Shown: positions 1 through 5,469, counted from the first letter of the stretch. The stretch is 8,001 nucleotides of DNA from an uncultured Mucispirillum sp. (GCA_910586745.1 CAJUJZ010000104.1:1-8001), one strand, 5' to 3'. Notes: generated by a model from the sequence alone, not told the origin. Numbers and translations are program-made.

Positions 1-1
1 A

Positions 2-634
2 GGTATTGTATTTTATAACAAAACAACAAAAGATTTAGAATATGCTACAAAATCAATAGCTTATGGGAAAAAGTATAACAGATATATAGAAGAATTATTA
101 AATAAAGAGCAGAAAAAATATATAAAAGAAATAAGCAAGAAGCACAATGTAACATTTCTTTTTGAATGTATCCATTTAAAAGATAATGAACACCCTGTTA
201 AAGCTGAAAAATCAGAAATAATACTGCTTGATATTGTAGAAAATACAGAAGACCTAGTTTATAAAAATGGCTTGGCGGGAAACCTTTTTAATAAAAAAGA
301 GCTACTTGATACAATCTGTAATGAAGATGACTTATTAAAAACTGCTGATTATTATAATAACAGCTTGAATGTAGACATTGAAGGTATAGTGCTGCAGGAT
401 AAAAATAATAAAATGCTTAAAATAAAAACAATTTATTATAAAACTAAAAAATTAATAAGAGCTGTAAGCTATACTAATAATATTAAAGTTATAGAAAATC
501 CATATTATCCAGTAATAGCTAAAAGCCTTGCATTTTTAGCAGCAAAGGATTTAATAAGAAACAATAAACTTGATAAATGGAATGATATTACATTAAATGA
601 TTTAAAAGAATATTATAAAACATTAAAATTATAA
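2..634 (+). CDS. T4 Rnl1-like RNA ligase, C-terminal part (5' end outside window)
   Basis: The reading frame is open from base 2 to the TAA at 632-634, giving 210 residues with no real start inside. A TTG at 272 is internal, because the conserved motifs begin upstream of it. Seen: a block TFLFE at about residue 51 followed by EIILLDIVEN near 72, which matches motif IIIa of T4 RNA ligase 1; IEGIVL near 126-131, which matches nucleotidyltransferase motif IV; and LKIKTIYY near 139-146, which matches motif V (T4 has FKIKSDWY). ATKSIAYGKKY near residue 16 sits where motif III is expected. The adenylated-lysine motif I (KxDG) would lie upstream of the window. Known of the family: ATP-dependent joining of 3'-OH to 5'-phosphate RNA ends, usually tRNA repair after cleavage by an anticodon nuclease. 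The part after motif V is about 68 residues, much shorter than in T4, so the protein is not a plain orthologue. It could be part of a larger kinase-ligase fusion. It lies on the opposite strand from all other genes here. Confidence 0.72.
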   Translation, partial: GIVFYNKTTKDLEYATKSIAYGKKYNRYIEELLNKEQKKYIKEISKKHNVTFLFECIHLKDNEHPVKAEKSEIILLDIVENTEDLVYKNGLAGNLFNKKELLDTICNEDDLLKTADYYNNSLNVDIEGIVLQDKNNKMLKIKTIYYKTKKLIRAVSYTNNIKVIENPYYPVIAKSLAFLAAKDLIRNNKLDKWNDITLNDLKEYYKTLKL

Positions 635-701
635 TGGGAAAACTTTACCAGCATATAAAAGGAAAATATTTATACTTAAGAATATATATGAATAAAATAT
701 A

Positions 702-740
702 AAACTGTTCGCTCGTGCATGCCGCACTCACAGTTAATTA
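702..740. repeat. 39-bp stem-loop repeat, copy 1
   Basis: This stretch is identical over 39 bases to 806-844. Each copy has an outer inverted pair (AACTGT / ACAGTT) and an inner pair (GTGC / GCAC) around a short loop, so it can fold as a two-part hairpin in either strand. It begins 67 bases after the RNA ligase stop and is GC-richer than its surroundings. It behaves like a REP-type intergenic palindrome. It may also shape the 3' end of the ligase transcript, but no clean U-run follows it. Confidence 0.8.
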
Positions 741-771
741 TTTATATAAAAAAGAGCAGACAACAATATTT

Positions 772-796
772 TGGCAAAAAATAATATTTTTTGCCA
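772..796. repeat. Perfect 10-bp hairpin between the two 39-bp repeats
   Basis: TGGCAAAAAA at 772-781 and TTTTTTGCCA at 787-796 are exact reverse complements around a 5-base loop. It lies in the middle of the spacer between the two 39-bp repeats, so the whole 702-844 stretch is repeat, hairpin, repeat. The A and T tracts lie within the stem, so it could act as a weak terminator in either direction. Its function is not known. Confidence 0.6.
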
Positions 797-805
797 TACT
801 GTATG

Positions 806-844
806 AAACTGTTCGCTCGTGCATGCCGCACTCACAGTTAATTA
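806..844. repeat. 39-bp stem-loop repeat, copy 2
   Basis: This is an exact second copy of 702-740 in the same orientation, with the start positions 104 bases apart. The identity includes the AT-rich end (cagttaatta), so the duplicated unit is slightly longer than the palindrome itself. Confidence 0.8.
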
Positions 845-853
845 ATTTATATT

Positions 854-880
854 AAAAAAATAGCGGACATCCTGTCCGCT
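854..880 (-). terminator. Strong intrinsic terminator (- strand)
   Basis: On the - strand, AGCGGACA and TGTCCGCT form a perfect 8-bp, GC-rich stem with a 3-base loop (862-880), followed by A and seven T (861-854). This is a textbook rho-independent terminator for leftward transcription. No protein gene ends near it on the - strand, because the nearest one ends at 1728 beyond the repeat array. It therefore probably ends a small RNA (854-925). Confidence 0.75.
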
Positions 881-925
881 TGACACGAGAGCTCCATCTC
901 CCAGGCGAGATTGTTTCTCTACCCA
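854..925 (-). ncRNA. Candidate small RNA, about 70 nt, sigma-54 driven
   Basis: Between a sigma-54-like promoter (936-952) and a strong terminator (854-880) lies a stretch with no reading frame of note. By hand count its 63 bases from the GGG at 924-922 through the terminator stem are about 57% GC, in a region otherwise near 20-25%. Reading leftward it can form GAGA-AACAA-TCTC and, using the same TCTC, an alternative TCTC-GCCTGG-GAGA hairpin, then the terminator stem. The first base is expected near 925-924 from the promoter spacing. I do not recognise it as a known RNA family (not tRNA, SRP RNA or a riboswitch I know), and no gene lies directly downstream, which argues for a free-standing RNA rather than a leader. 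Promoter, GC island and terminator together are the evidence; expression is inferred. Confidence 0.42.
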
Positions 926-935
926 TCTTTTTATT

Positions 936-952
936 AGCAAACAATATGCCAA
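936..952 (-). promoter_or_regulatory. Sigma-54-type promoter for the small-RNA candidate
   Basis: The - strand reads TTGGCATATTGTTTGCT. The GG and GC doublets are 10 bases apart, exactly as in the -24/-12 consensus TGGCACG-N4-TTGCW. The -12 half matches fully and the -24 half matches in five of seven bases. The predicted start is about 12 bases downstream, at the GGG beginning at 924. Sigma-54 promoters need an activator protein, but no upstream activator site could be identified by eye. Confidence 0.45.
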
Positions 953-1022
953 AAATTAAATATTTTAAGTATATGGATTATATTTTTATTTTGACTTGAT
1001 TAATATGATATAAAATTACAAT

Positions 1023-1462
1023 AGATTCTTCGCTGACGCTCAGAATAGACAGTGTTAGTAATGATTAATTACTACTGTGTCATACTGAGCCTTTAGGCGA
1101 AGTATCTAAAATATAAATTGGAATTTAATTTTAATATACATAGTAAATAATATAAATATAGATTCTTCGCTAACGCTCAGAATAGACAGTGTTAGTAATG
1201 ATTAATTACTACTGTGTCATACTGAGCCTTTAGGCGAAGTATCTAAAATATAAATTGGAATTTAATTTTAATATACATAGTAAATAATATAAATATAGAT
1301 TCTTCGCTAACGCTCAGAATAGACAGTGTTAGTAATGATTAATTACTACTGTGTCATACTGAGCCTTTAGGCGAAGTATCTAAAATATAAATTGGAATTT
1401 AATTTTAATATACATAGTAAATAATATAAATATAGATTCTTCGCTGACGCTCAGAATAGACA
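1023..1462. repeat. Tandem array of 137-bp snap-back hairpin units (3 full copies plus a partial one)
   Basis: Units start at 1023, 1160, 1297 and 1434, so the period is exactly 137 bp; the last copy stops after its left arm (about 1462). Each unit is an 85-base near-palindrome (for example 1160-1244) plus a 52-base AT-rich linker. The arms begin AGATTCTTCGC and end GCGAAGTATCT, and the centre contains a perfect TAGTAAT / ATTACTA pair, so nearly the whole 85 bases can fold back. Copies are almost identical: copies 1 and 4 read gctgacgct where copies 2 and 3 read gctaacgct. Related half-elements occur at 6081-6114 and 6185-6216, so this is a dispersed palindromic family that has been amplified in tandem here. 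No reading frame or spacer diversity suggests a CRISPR. Confidence 0.92.
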
Positions 1463-1572
1463 ATAGATGAGTGATAAAAATTAAAAAGATAAAACCATAA
1501 AAGGAGTAATTAGTTTGCATTAATACTAGGCGGATTAAAAAAACAGCGAAAGGAGTTTATCTTTTTTAAAAT

Positions 1573-1602
1573 ATAAAAAAATACTTCCGTGTATTTTTTT
1601 AT
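1573..1602 (-). terminator. AT-rich terminator-like hairpin downstream of the EamA gene
   Basis: AAAAAAATAC (1575-1584) and GTATTTTTTT (1591-1600) are exact reverse complements around a 6-base loop, extended by AT on each side. On either strand the 3' arm supplies a seven-T tract. It lies about 130 bases beyond the EamA stop and is part of the dispersed element described at 1591-1660. The stem has few G-C pairs, so its efficiency is uncertain. Confidence 0.45.
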
Positions 1603-1660
1603 TATCGTATTTTCGGGGAAACCCCTCAATACTCACTAAAGAATATACTTCCTGTATATT
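1591..1660. repeat. Dispersed intergenic element, copy A
   Basis: Bases 1621-1660 match 5671-5710 at 38 of 40 positions by hand count. The preceding stretch (gtattttttattatcgta-like, 1591-1609) matches 5583-5600. Copy B carries 60 extra bases between these two blocks (5611-5670). In copy A the - strand also holds a GGGGTTTCCCC mini-hairpin at the junction. Both copies sit just downstream of a leftward gene (the EamA gene and the ferredoxin), so the element may act in 3' ends or simply tolerate such sites. Confidence 0.75.
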
Positions 1661-1727
1661 TGGTAGTAAATGACTGAGTAAAATTTTCTAACAACGAAGT
1701 ATAAATTAAAAAAATAAAACCGTAAAA

Positions 1728-2588
1728 TTACATATTTAAACGGATGAGCATTATCCCTGCCACAATAACAATACTGCCTATTATTCTTTGTTTGCCATAT
1801 GACTCTTTTAAGAAAAATATGCCCATTAAAACACCAAATAATGAACTTAACTGCCTTAATGCTGAAGCATAAGATATCTGCATATCTATAAGTCCTAATC
1901 TGTATGTAACAGTGGAAGCAGCCATTGCAAAGCCGCCAAGGATAACTAATTTCCACTGGATAGGAACATGGACTTTTCTGTGAAGTGTTACTGATTTTCT
2001 GTGGCTTATTATTGTAAACACAACAGAATAAAATGACATAAAATCAGCCATAAGCATAATATATAAGTGAGTATTGACTGATTCTACTCCCATTTTATCT
2101 GCCATTGCACCAAAGGAATATAAAAAGGCTGCGAGTATTGCTATTAATATACCATATAAGCCTGATTTATTACCTTTGCCTTTTGTGATATTCATAATAT
2201 AGCAGCCAGAAAGTACTAATACAATACCAAGAATACCTAATGGTGTAACTCTTTCATCTAATATAAAATATGCCCAAATCATAATAAAAAATGGCGATGA
2301 TGTAGTGATAGGGTATGCCAGTGATACATCGGCGTATTTATAACTTACTGCTGTAAAGTGCTGATAAAGAGCAAAGAAAAATGATGAAAGCAGCGCATAT
2401 ATAAATGTTGGTTTATGAAAATAAAAAGATTCTGGGAAGAAAAATACTGTGTAACTTGTAATAAATACTGCTGTGGCAACCTGAATATGGACATTATAAG
2501 CCACTTTATCATCAGAAGTTTTAACTAACAAATTCCATACTGCATGAAATACTGCGCTTACAACTATTAATGCAAATGCATAAGACAT
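1728..2588 (-). CDS. EamA-type drug/metabolite transporter family permease
   Basis: This is a 286-residue, very hydrophobic protein of the length and pattern of the 10-helix DMT/EamA family, with two similar halves (about residues 3-133 and 143-283). Each half ends with the family's typical closing helix: ERVTPLGILGIVLVLSGCY around 112-130 and KESYGKQRIIGSIVIVAGIM around 261-280, both starting with the conserved glutamate before the last helix. The N-terminal motif AVFHAVWNLLVK (12-23) is also typical of one EamA subgroup. It acts in the inner membrane, exporting or importing a small metabolite; the substrate cannot be read from the sequence. Translation starts at an ATG preceded by AAAGGAAAT. 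It lies 127 bases after the 85-aa gene, so it may be read from the cysE-iscR operon or separately. Given the cysteine context, export of a cysteine-related compound is possible but only a guess. Confidence 0.85.
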   Translation of the reverse strand: MSYAFALIVVSAVFHAVWNLLVKTSDDKVAYNVHIQVATAVFITSYTVFFFPESFYFHKPTFIYALLSSFFFALYQHFTAVSYKYADVSLAYPITTSSPFFIMIWAYFILDERVTPLGILGIVLVLSGCYIMNITKGKGNKSGLYGILIAILAAFLYSFGAMADKMGVESVNTHLYIMLMADFMSFYSVVFTIISHRKSVTLHRKVHVPIQWKLVILGGFAMAASTVTYRLGLIDMQISYASALRQLSSLFGVLMGIFFLKESYGKQRIIGSIVIVAGIMLIRLNM

Positions 2589-2620
2589 ACATACATTTCC
2601 TTTATTTATAGCTGCTTACT

Positions 2621-2652
2621 GCATTAAACATTTGTATCTAAATATGTAATGC
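2621..2652 (-). other. Hairpin in the EamA leader
   Basis: GCATTA (2621-2626) pairs exactly with TAATGC (2647-2652), with further pairing inside (ACAT / ATGT). It lies about 30-60 bases upstream of the EamA start in the 127-base gap after the 85-aa gene. No U-run follows on the - strand, so it looks like a leader or processing structure rather than a terminator. Confidence 0.35.
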
Positions 2653-2715
2653 TGCAAAAAACTAGAACTATATTTTTTTGACAATATCTAATTATATACT
2701 ATTTTCAGATTATAA

Positions 2716-2973
2716 TCAATCAAAACTATCCAATACTTCTCGCATTTTTGGGCTTATATAGATATCTGCCAAATCCATTTTTTTTATATTTTCAGCAATT
2801 ACAGCTATTTTATAATCATCAGCAGCTTTTCTATCAATAATAATAATAGGATTACCTTGAAAAGTGCACATTCCTCCCCTTGCCTCTGTTTTTTCATATC
2901 TCACTTTAATACCTGCTTTTTGAGCAAGTTCTTCAAGCTCTAAAAGCAGGCTTTTTTTAGTATTTTTTGCCAT
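2716..2973 (-). CDS. Small conserved-looking protein coupled to the cysteine desulfurase
   Basis: This is an 85-residue soluble protein that starts one base after the desulfurase stop. There is no clear Shine-Dalgarno of its own, which points to translational coupling. Seen: a charged N-terminal helix (LLLELEELAQKAGIKVRYE, about 9-27), then RGGMCTFQGNPIIIIDRK (32-49) with a single cysteine at 36, then a second helical part ending IYISPKMREVLDSF. The layout reminds me of small uncharacterised proteins in other anaerobes and deltaproteobacteria with a helix, ARGG-C and strand pattern, but I cannot name the family or its function. Its position suggests a role in sulfur handling or desulfurase partnering. 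The lone Cys36 in a glycine-rich turn could accept sulfur, but this is speculation from context. Confidence 0.8.
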   Translation of the reverse strand: MAKNTKKSLLLELEELAQKAGIKVRYEKTEARGGMCTFQGNPIIIIDRKAADDYKIAVIAENIKKMDLADIYISPKMREVLDSFD

Positions 2974-2974
2974 A

Positions 2975-4135
2975 TTATTTATTATATAATGGTGACATTT
3001 TTCTTAATTTTTCTACACTGTCTTTTAAAACTTCTACAGCTCTATCCACTTCTTCCATAGTGTTAAACCTGCCAAAGCTGAAACGAAGTGCACCATGAAT
3101 ATCTACATCATCAACTTTGATTGCAGATAATACATGTGATGGGTTAGTAGATGCAGATGTACAGGCACTTCCTGCACTGCAGCAGACTTCTTTTGCATAT
3201 ACCATTAATGCTTCACCTTCAATATATCTAAAAACAATATCACTTATAGATGGCACTCTAAATTCATGGTGACCATTTACATAAGTATCTGGTATATTTT
3301 CTAATACTTTCTTTTCAAAAGTATCTCTTAATTTTTTAATATGCAGTATTTCTGTATCCTGCCTTTCCATAATCATATCGCATGCTTTACCAAGCCCAAC
3401 AATATATGGAATATTTTCTGTACCTGCACGAAGCCCGCCTTCCTGCTGACCGCCGTGTATTATAGGTTTTAATTTTTCTCTTAATTCTATATCTACATAA
3501 AGAACACCTATTCCTTTAGGTGCATATATTTTATGACCTGAAAAAGTGAGTAAATCTACACCTAACTCATTAACATCTATATGCATCTTACCTACAGCCT
3601 GCACTGCATCTGTATGGAATACGATACCTTTTCTGCTTGCAAGTGCTGCCATTTCTTTGACAGGCTCTATTGTGCCTATTTCATTATTTGCAAGCATACA
3701 GCTTACAAGGATAGTATCATCTCTTAAAGCATTTTTATAATATTCCATATCTATTAAGCCATATTTATCAACTGGAAGATATGTTACTTCAAAGCCTTCA
3801 TAAGTTTCTAAAAATTTGAATGTTTCAAGCACTGCTTTATGCTCTATAGAAGAAGTGACTATATGTTTTCCTTTATGTTTATATGCCCTTGCTGCTGCAA
3901 TAATAGCAAGGTTATCTGATTCTGAACCGCTGGCAGTAAATACAATTTCATCTGGTGTTGCATTTATTAATTTTGCCACTGATTTTCTAGCCTGTTCTTC
4001 ATAGGGGTGTACCTGCCTGCCTATTGAGTGAATACTTGAAATATTACCATAGTATTCACTAAAAAAAGGTAACATTGCTTTTACAACTTCAGGGTCAACT
4101 CTTGTTGTTGCACTGTTGTCAAAATAAATAGCCAT
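2975..4135 (-). CDS. iscS: Cysteine desulfurase (IscS/NifS class I)
   Basis: This PLP enzyme converts L-cysteine to L-alanine and hands on persulfide sulfur for Fe-S clusters and other sulfur transfer in the cytoplasm. At 386 residues it has the normal length, with the family start MAIYFDNSATT. The key residues are visible: His99 in SSIEHKAV (stacks on PLP), Asp176 and Gln179 in HTDAVQAVG, the PLP lysine Lys202 in SGHKIYAPKG, and the catalytic Cys325 in GSACTSAS on the long flexible loop of class I enzymes (E. coli IscS has K206 and C328). The ATG is preceded by GGGAGAAG. It follows iscR after 79 bases, inside which lies a 13-bp AT inverted repeat, and it is coupled to the 85-aa gene downstream. 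Whether it is IscS or NifS in role cannot be settled without the rest of the genome; with iscR and cysE beside it, a housekeeping role is likely. No iscU is adjacent. Confidence 0.95.
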   Translation of the reverse strand: MAIYFDNSATTRVDPEVVKAMLPFFSEYYGNISSIHSIGRQVHPYEEQARKSVAKLINATPDEIVFTASGSESDNLAIIAAARAYKHKGKHIVTSSIEHKAVLETFKFLETYEGFEVTYLPVDKYGLIDMEYYKNALRDDTILVSCMLANNEIGTIEPVKEMAALASRKGIVFHTDAVQAVGKMHIDVNELGVDLLTFSGHKIYAPKGIGVLYVDIELREKLKPIIHGGQQEGGLRAGTENIPYIVGLGKACDMIMERQDTEILHIKKLRDTFEKKVLENIPDTYVNGHHEFRVPSISDIVFRYIEGEALMVYAKEVCCSAGSACTSASTNPSHVLSAIKVDDVDIHGALRFSFGRFNTMEEVDRAVEVLKDSVEKLRKMSPLYNK

Positions 4136-4157
4136 ATTCTTCTCCCATAATCTGCCA

Positions 4158-4194
4158 AAAATAATATATTTAAGACATACTAATATATTATTTT
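4158..4194. repeat. Perfect 13-bp AT inverted repeat between iscR and iscS
   Basis: AAAATAATATATT (4158-4170) and AATATATTATTTT (4182-4194) are exact reverse complements around an 11-base loop. It sits in the middle of the 79-base gap between the regulator and the desulfurase. It could be a processing or stabilising hairpin in the operon mRNA, setting different levels of the two genes, or a weak attenuator. It contains no G-C pairs. Confidence 0.5.
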
Positions 4195-4214
4195 ATATTT
4201 ATTTATATCTATTT

Positions 4215-4637
4215 TTATACTGTAAAATAAGCTACTGACTGCTTCATCATATCATCAATTGTTATTTTTTCTAAATAATCATCACATGCTTTTTCAAGCC
4301 CTGCCCAAAGCCAGTTTACTGCACAAGATGAAAAATTATGGCAGTCGCCTTCAGCACCACAGTCTTCTGTTTTAAGTGGACCGTCCATTGTATTAACTAT
4401 TTCTTTTAAATTTATTTGACTTGGATTTCTGGCAAGCATATAACCGCCGCCAACACCGCGGGAACCTGTTATAATATTTACATGTTTTAATTTAGTGAAA
4501 ATCTGCTCTAAATATTTTTTAGAAATGTCTTCAAACTCTAATATTTTTAATATGCTTACAGGGTGTTTATCTCCGCCCAGCATACAAAGGGCATATATAG
4601 CTCTGATAGCATATCTGCTTTTAGTCGTAATTTTCAT
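4215..4637 (-). CDS. iscR: Rrf2-family Fe-S-sensing transcriptional regulator, IscR-like
   Basis: This is a 140-residue Rrf2-family repressor. The winged helix-turn-helix occupies about residues 8-70, with the hallmark wing GSRGVGGGYMLAR (58-70). The Fe-S ligand cysteines are at 93, 99 and 105, with the exact C-x5-C-x5-C spacing of E. coli IscR (92, 98, 104). The fourth E. coli ligand, His107, corresponds here to Asn108 in CAVNWLW, so the cluster must use another residue or differ in stability. Known role of IscR: a [2Fe-2S] form represses the Fe-S assembly operon, giving feedback control. The ATG has a good AGGTGG site and lies 10 bases after the cysE stop, so it is co-transcribed. The palindrome at 5420-5433 in the cysE promoter is its probable operator. 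Alternative: a CymR-like cysteine-responsive Rrf2 protein, but those lack the three-cysteine pattern. Confidence 0.9.
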   Translation of the reverse strand: MKITTKSRYAIRAIYALCMLGGDKHPVSILKILEFEDISKKYLEQIFTKLKHVNIITGSRGVGGGYMLARNPSQINLKEIVNTMDGPLKTEDCGAEGDCHNFSSCAVNWLWAGLEKACDDYLEKITIDDMMKQSVAYFTV

Positions 4638-4647
4638 AAGCCACCTG

Positions 4648-5304
4648 TTATTCCTTATCCTTTTTGATTGTTTGAATTTCTTTTTCCATTTCTACAATCC
4701 TGTCTATAATACAGTTAAATGCATTAGCCACTGGGTCAGGAAGCTCTGTATGGTCAAACATATCATGCCTTTTGCTGTCCCCAGTAATTCTACCTGGAAC
4801 ACCTACAACTGTAGCATCATCTGGCACTTCGTGCAGCACAACAGAGTTTGCACCAATACGCACTCTGTCACCTACTTTAAAAGGGCCTAACACTTTAGCA
4901 CCAGCACCAATAATAACATTATTACCTATGGTTGGATGGCGTTTTTCTTTTTTTAAGGAAACACCGCCTAATGTTACCCCATGGTATATAGTAACATCAT
5001 CTCCTACTTCAGCAGTTTCACCGATTACTACCCCCATGCCATGATCAATAAAAAAACGCCTGCCAATTTTTGCTGCAGGGTGTATTTCTACACCTGTAAA
5101 AAAACGGGCAAGCATAGCATTAAATCGGGCTAGTGATTTTAGTTTATGAAACCAAAGCCAGTGGGAAACTCTGTGCATAGTTAAGGCATGAAAACCAGAA
5201 TAACAAAAGAATACTTCTAATGTATTCCTTGCAGCAGGGTCTCTGTCTAAAACTGTCTTAATATCTTCATATAATGTTCTAAAAACTGCCATAAAATATA
5301 CCAT
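4648..5304 (-). CDS. cysE: Serine O-acetyltransferase
   Basis: The enzyme makes O-acetyl-L-serine from serine and acetyl-CoA, the first committed step of cysteine synthesis. At 218 residues it is of the short CysE type, without the full N-terminal helical extension of the E. coli enzyme. An alpha-helical N-terminal part (about 6-70) leads into the left-handed beta-helix of hexapeptide repeats from GVEIHPAAKIG (71-81). Catalytic His88 in DHGMGVVIGET and His123 in KRHPTIGNNV match E. coli His158 and His193, and GVPGRITG (168-175) ends the helix. Two starts are possible: the ATG at 5304, or the one 12 bases on (5292, giving MAVFRTLYEDIK), which fits the usual CysE N-terminus better. Neither has a clear Shine-Dalgarno. 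It is the first gene of the operon with iscR and the desulfurase, behind a structured leader of about 100 bases. Confidence 0.94.
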   Translation of the reverse strand: MVYFMAVFRTLYEDIKTVLDRDPAARNTLEVFFCYSGFHALTMHRVSHWLWFHKLKSLARFNAMLARFFTGVEIHPAAKIGRRFFIDHGMGVVIGETAEVGDDVTIYHGVTLGGVSLKKEKRHPTIGNNVIIGAGAKVLGPFKVGDRVRIGANSVVLHEVPDDATVVGVPGRITGDSKRHDMFDHTELPDPVANAFNCIIDRIVEMEKEIQTIKKDKE

Positions 5305-5325
5305 TAAACTAGACTATTATTGTCT

Positions 5326-5355
5326 AAAAATAGGGTACAGTATAAAACTATACCC
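5326..5355 (-). terminator. Terminator-like hairpin in the cysE leader (possible attenuator)
   Basis: On the - strand GGGTATAGT and ACTGTACCC form a 9-bp stem (one G-U pair) with a 5-base loop at 5333-5355, followed by TATTTTT. It lies between the proposed promoter (5411-5440) and the cysE start, about 25 bases upstream of the latter. If that promoter is used, this is an attenuator in the leader. If transcription starts later, it would simply end read-through from the ferredoxin gene. A weaker alternative promoter (TTGTGC, 18 bases, TATACT) overlaps the hairpin. Confidence 0.45.
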
Positions 5356-5377
5356 TTATTTTGCACAATTAAATAAT

Positions 5378-5400
5378 CTTAAAACTGCACTTGTTTTAAG
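5378..5400 (-). other. First leader hairpin of the cysE operon
   Basis: CTTAAAAC (5378-5385) and GTTTTAAG (5393-5400) are exact reverse complements with a 7-base loop. It would form at the very 5' end of the transcript begun at the proposed promoter. The motif GTGCA appears in its loop and again about 20 bases downstream, before the second hairpin. No leader peptide with cysteine codons and no known riboswitch core is visible. Confidence 0.4.
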
Positions 5401-5410
5401 TTATGAATAT

Positions 5411-5440
5411 ATAATAACCATTACTAAAGTAATAAGTCAA
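5411..5440 (-). promoter_or_regulatory. Promoter of the cysE-iscR-iscS operon
   Basis: The - strand carries TTGACT (5440-5435), an 18-base spacer and TATTAT (5416-5411), a good sigma-70-type promoter. Transcription would start near 5404 and give a leader of about 100 bases. The spacer holds a perfect palindrome (separate entry), as expected for a repressed promoter. Confidence 0.55.
5420..5433. promoter_or_regulatory. Palindromic operator candidate between -35 and -10
   Basis: ATTACTAAAGTAAT is a perfect 14-base inverted repeat placed wholly between the promoter boxes. It resembles the inner ACT...AGT part of Rrf2/IscR sites, although E. coli type 1 sites have a longer centre and extra outer bases. 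The IscR-like protein encoded by the second gene of the same operon is the obvious candidate binder, which would give autoregulation. Confidence 0.45.
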
Positions 5441-5450
5441 TATATAAATT

Positions 5451-5469
5451 AATGGGCAAGCCCATTTTT
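5451..5469. other. Inverted repeat AATGGGC / GCCCATT upstream of the cysE promoter
   Basis: A perfect 7-bp inverted repeat with a 2-base centre lies just upstream of the -35 box. On the + strand it is followed by TTT, giving a terminator look, but no + strand gene precedes it. On the - strand no T-run follows, so it is at best a weak ferredoxin terminator. It may also be a second protein-binding site of the cysE promoter. Confidence 0.3.

Noticed and set aside
272..634. Separate small gene starting at TTG 272
   Set aside because: The same frame is open to the window edge and carries RNA ligase motif IIIa upstream of 272, so TTG 272 is an internal codon.
772..796. Second sigma-54 box (TTGGCA ... 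TTTGCC)
   Set aside because: The GG and GC doublets are 18 bases apart instead of 10; the likeness comes from the two arms of a hairpin.
991..1016. Sigma-70 promoter on the + strand (TTGACT ... TATAAA/TAAAAT) before the tandem array
   Set aside because: The spacing is 12-14 bases, too short, in very AT-rich sequence with no gene downstream.
1023..1462. CRISPR array
   Set aside because: The period is a constant 137 bp, the linkers are identical rather than unique, and each unit is itself a long palindrome. There are no cas genes in the window.
1636..1956. Open frame of 106 codons on the - strand
   Set aside because: It overlaps the clear EamA gene in another frame and has an unlikely composition (many Tyr, Cys and Trp).
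3546..4004. Two open frames on the + strand (3546-3740 and 3816-4004)
   Set aside because: They are antisense shadows of the cysteine desulfurase.
4495..5044. Two open frames on the + strand (4495-4890 and 4772-5044)
   Set aside because: They are antisense shadows of iscR and cysE, both of which carry complete catalytic or ligand motifs.
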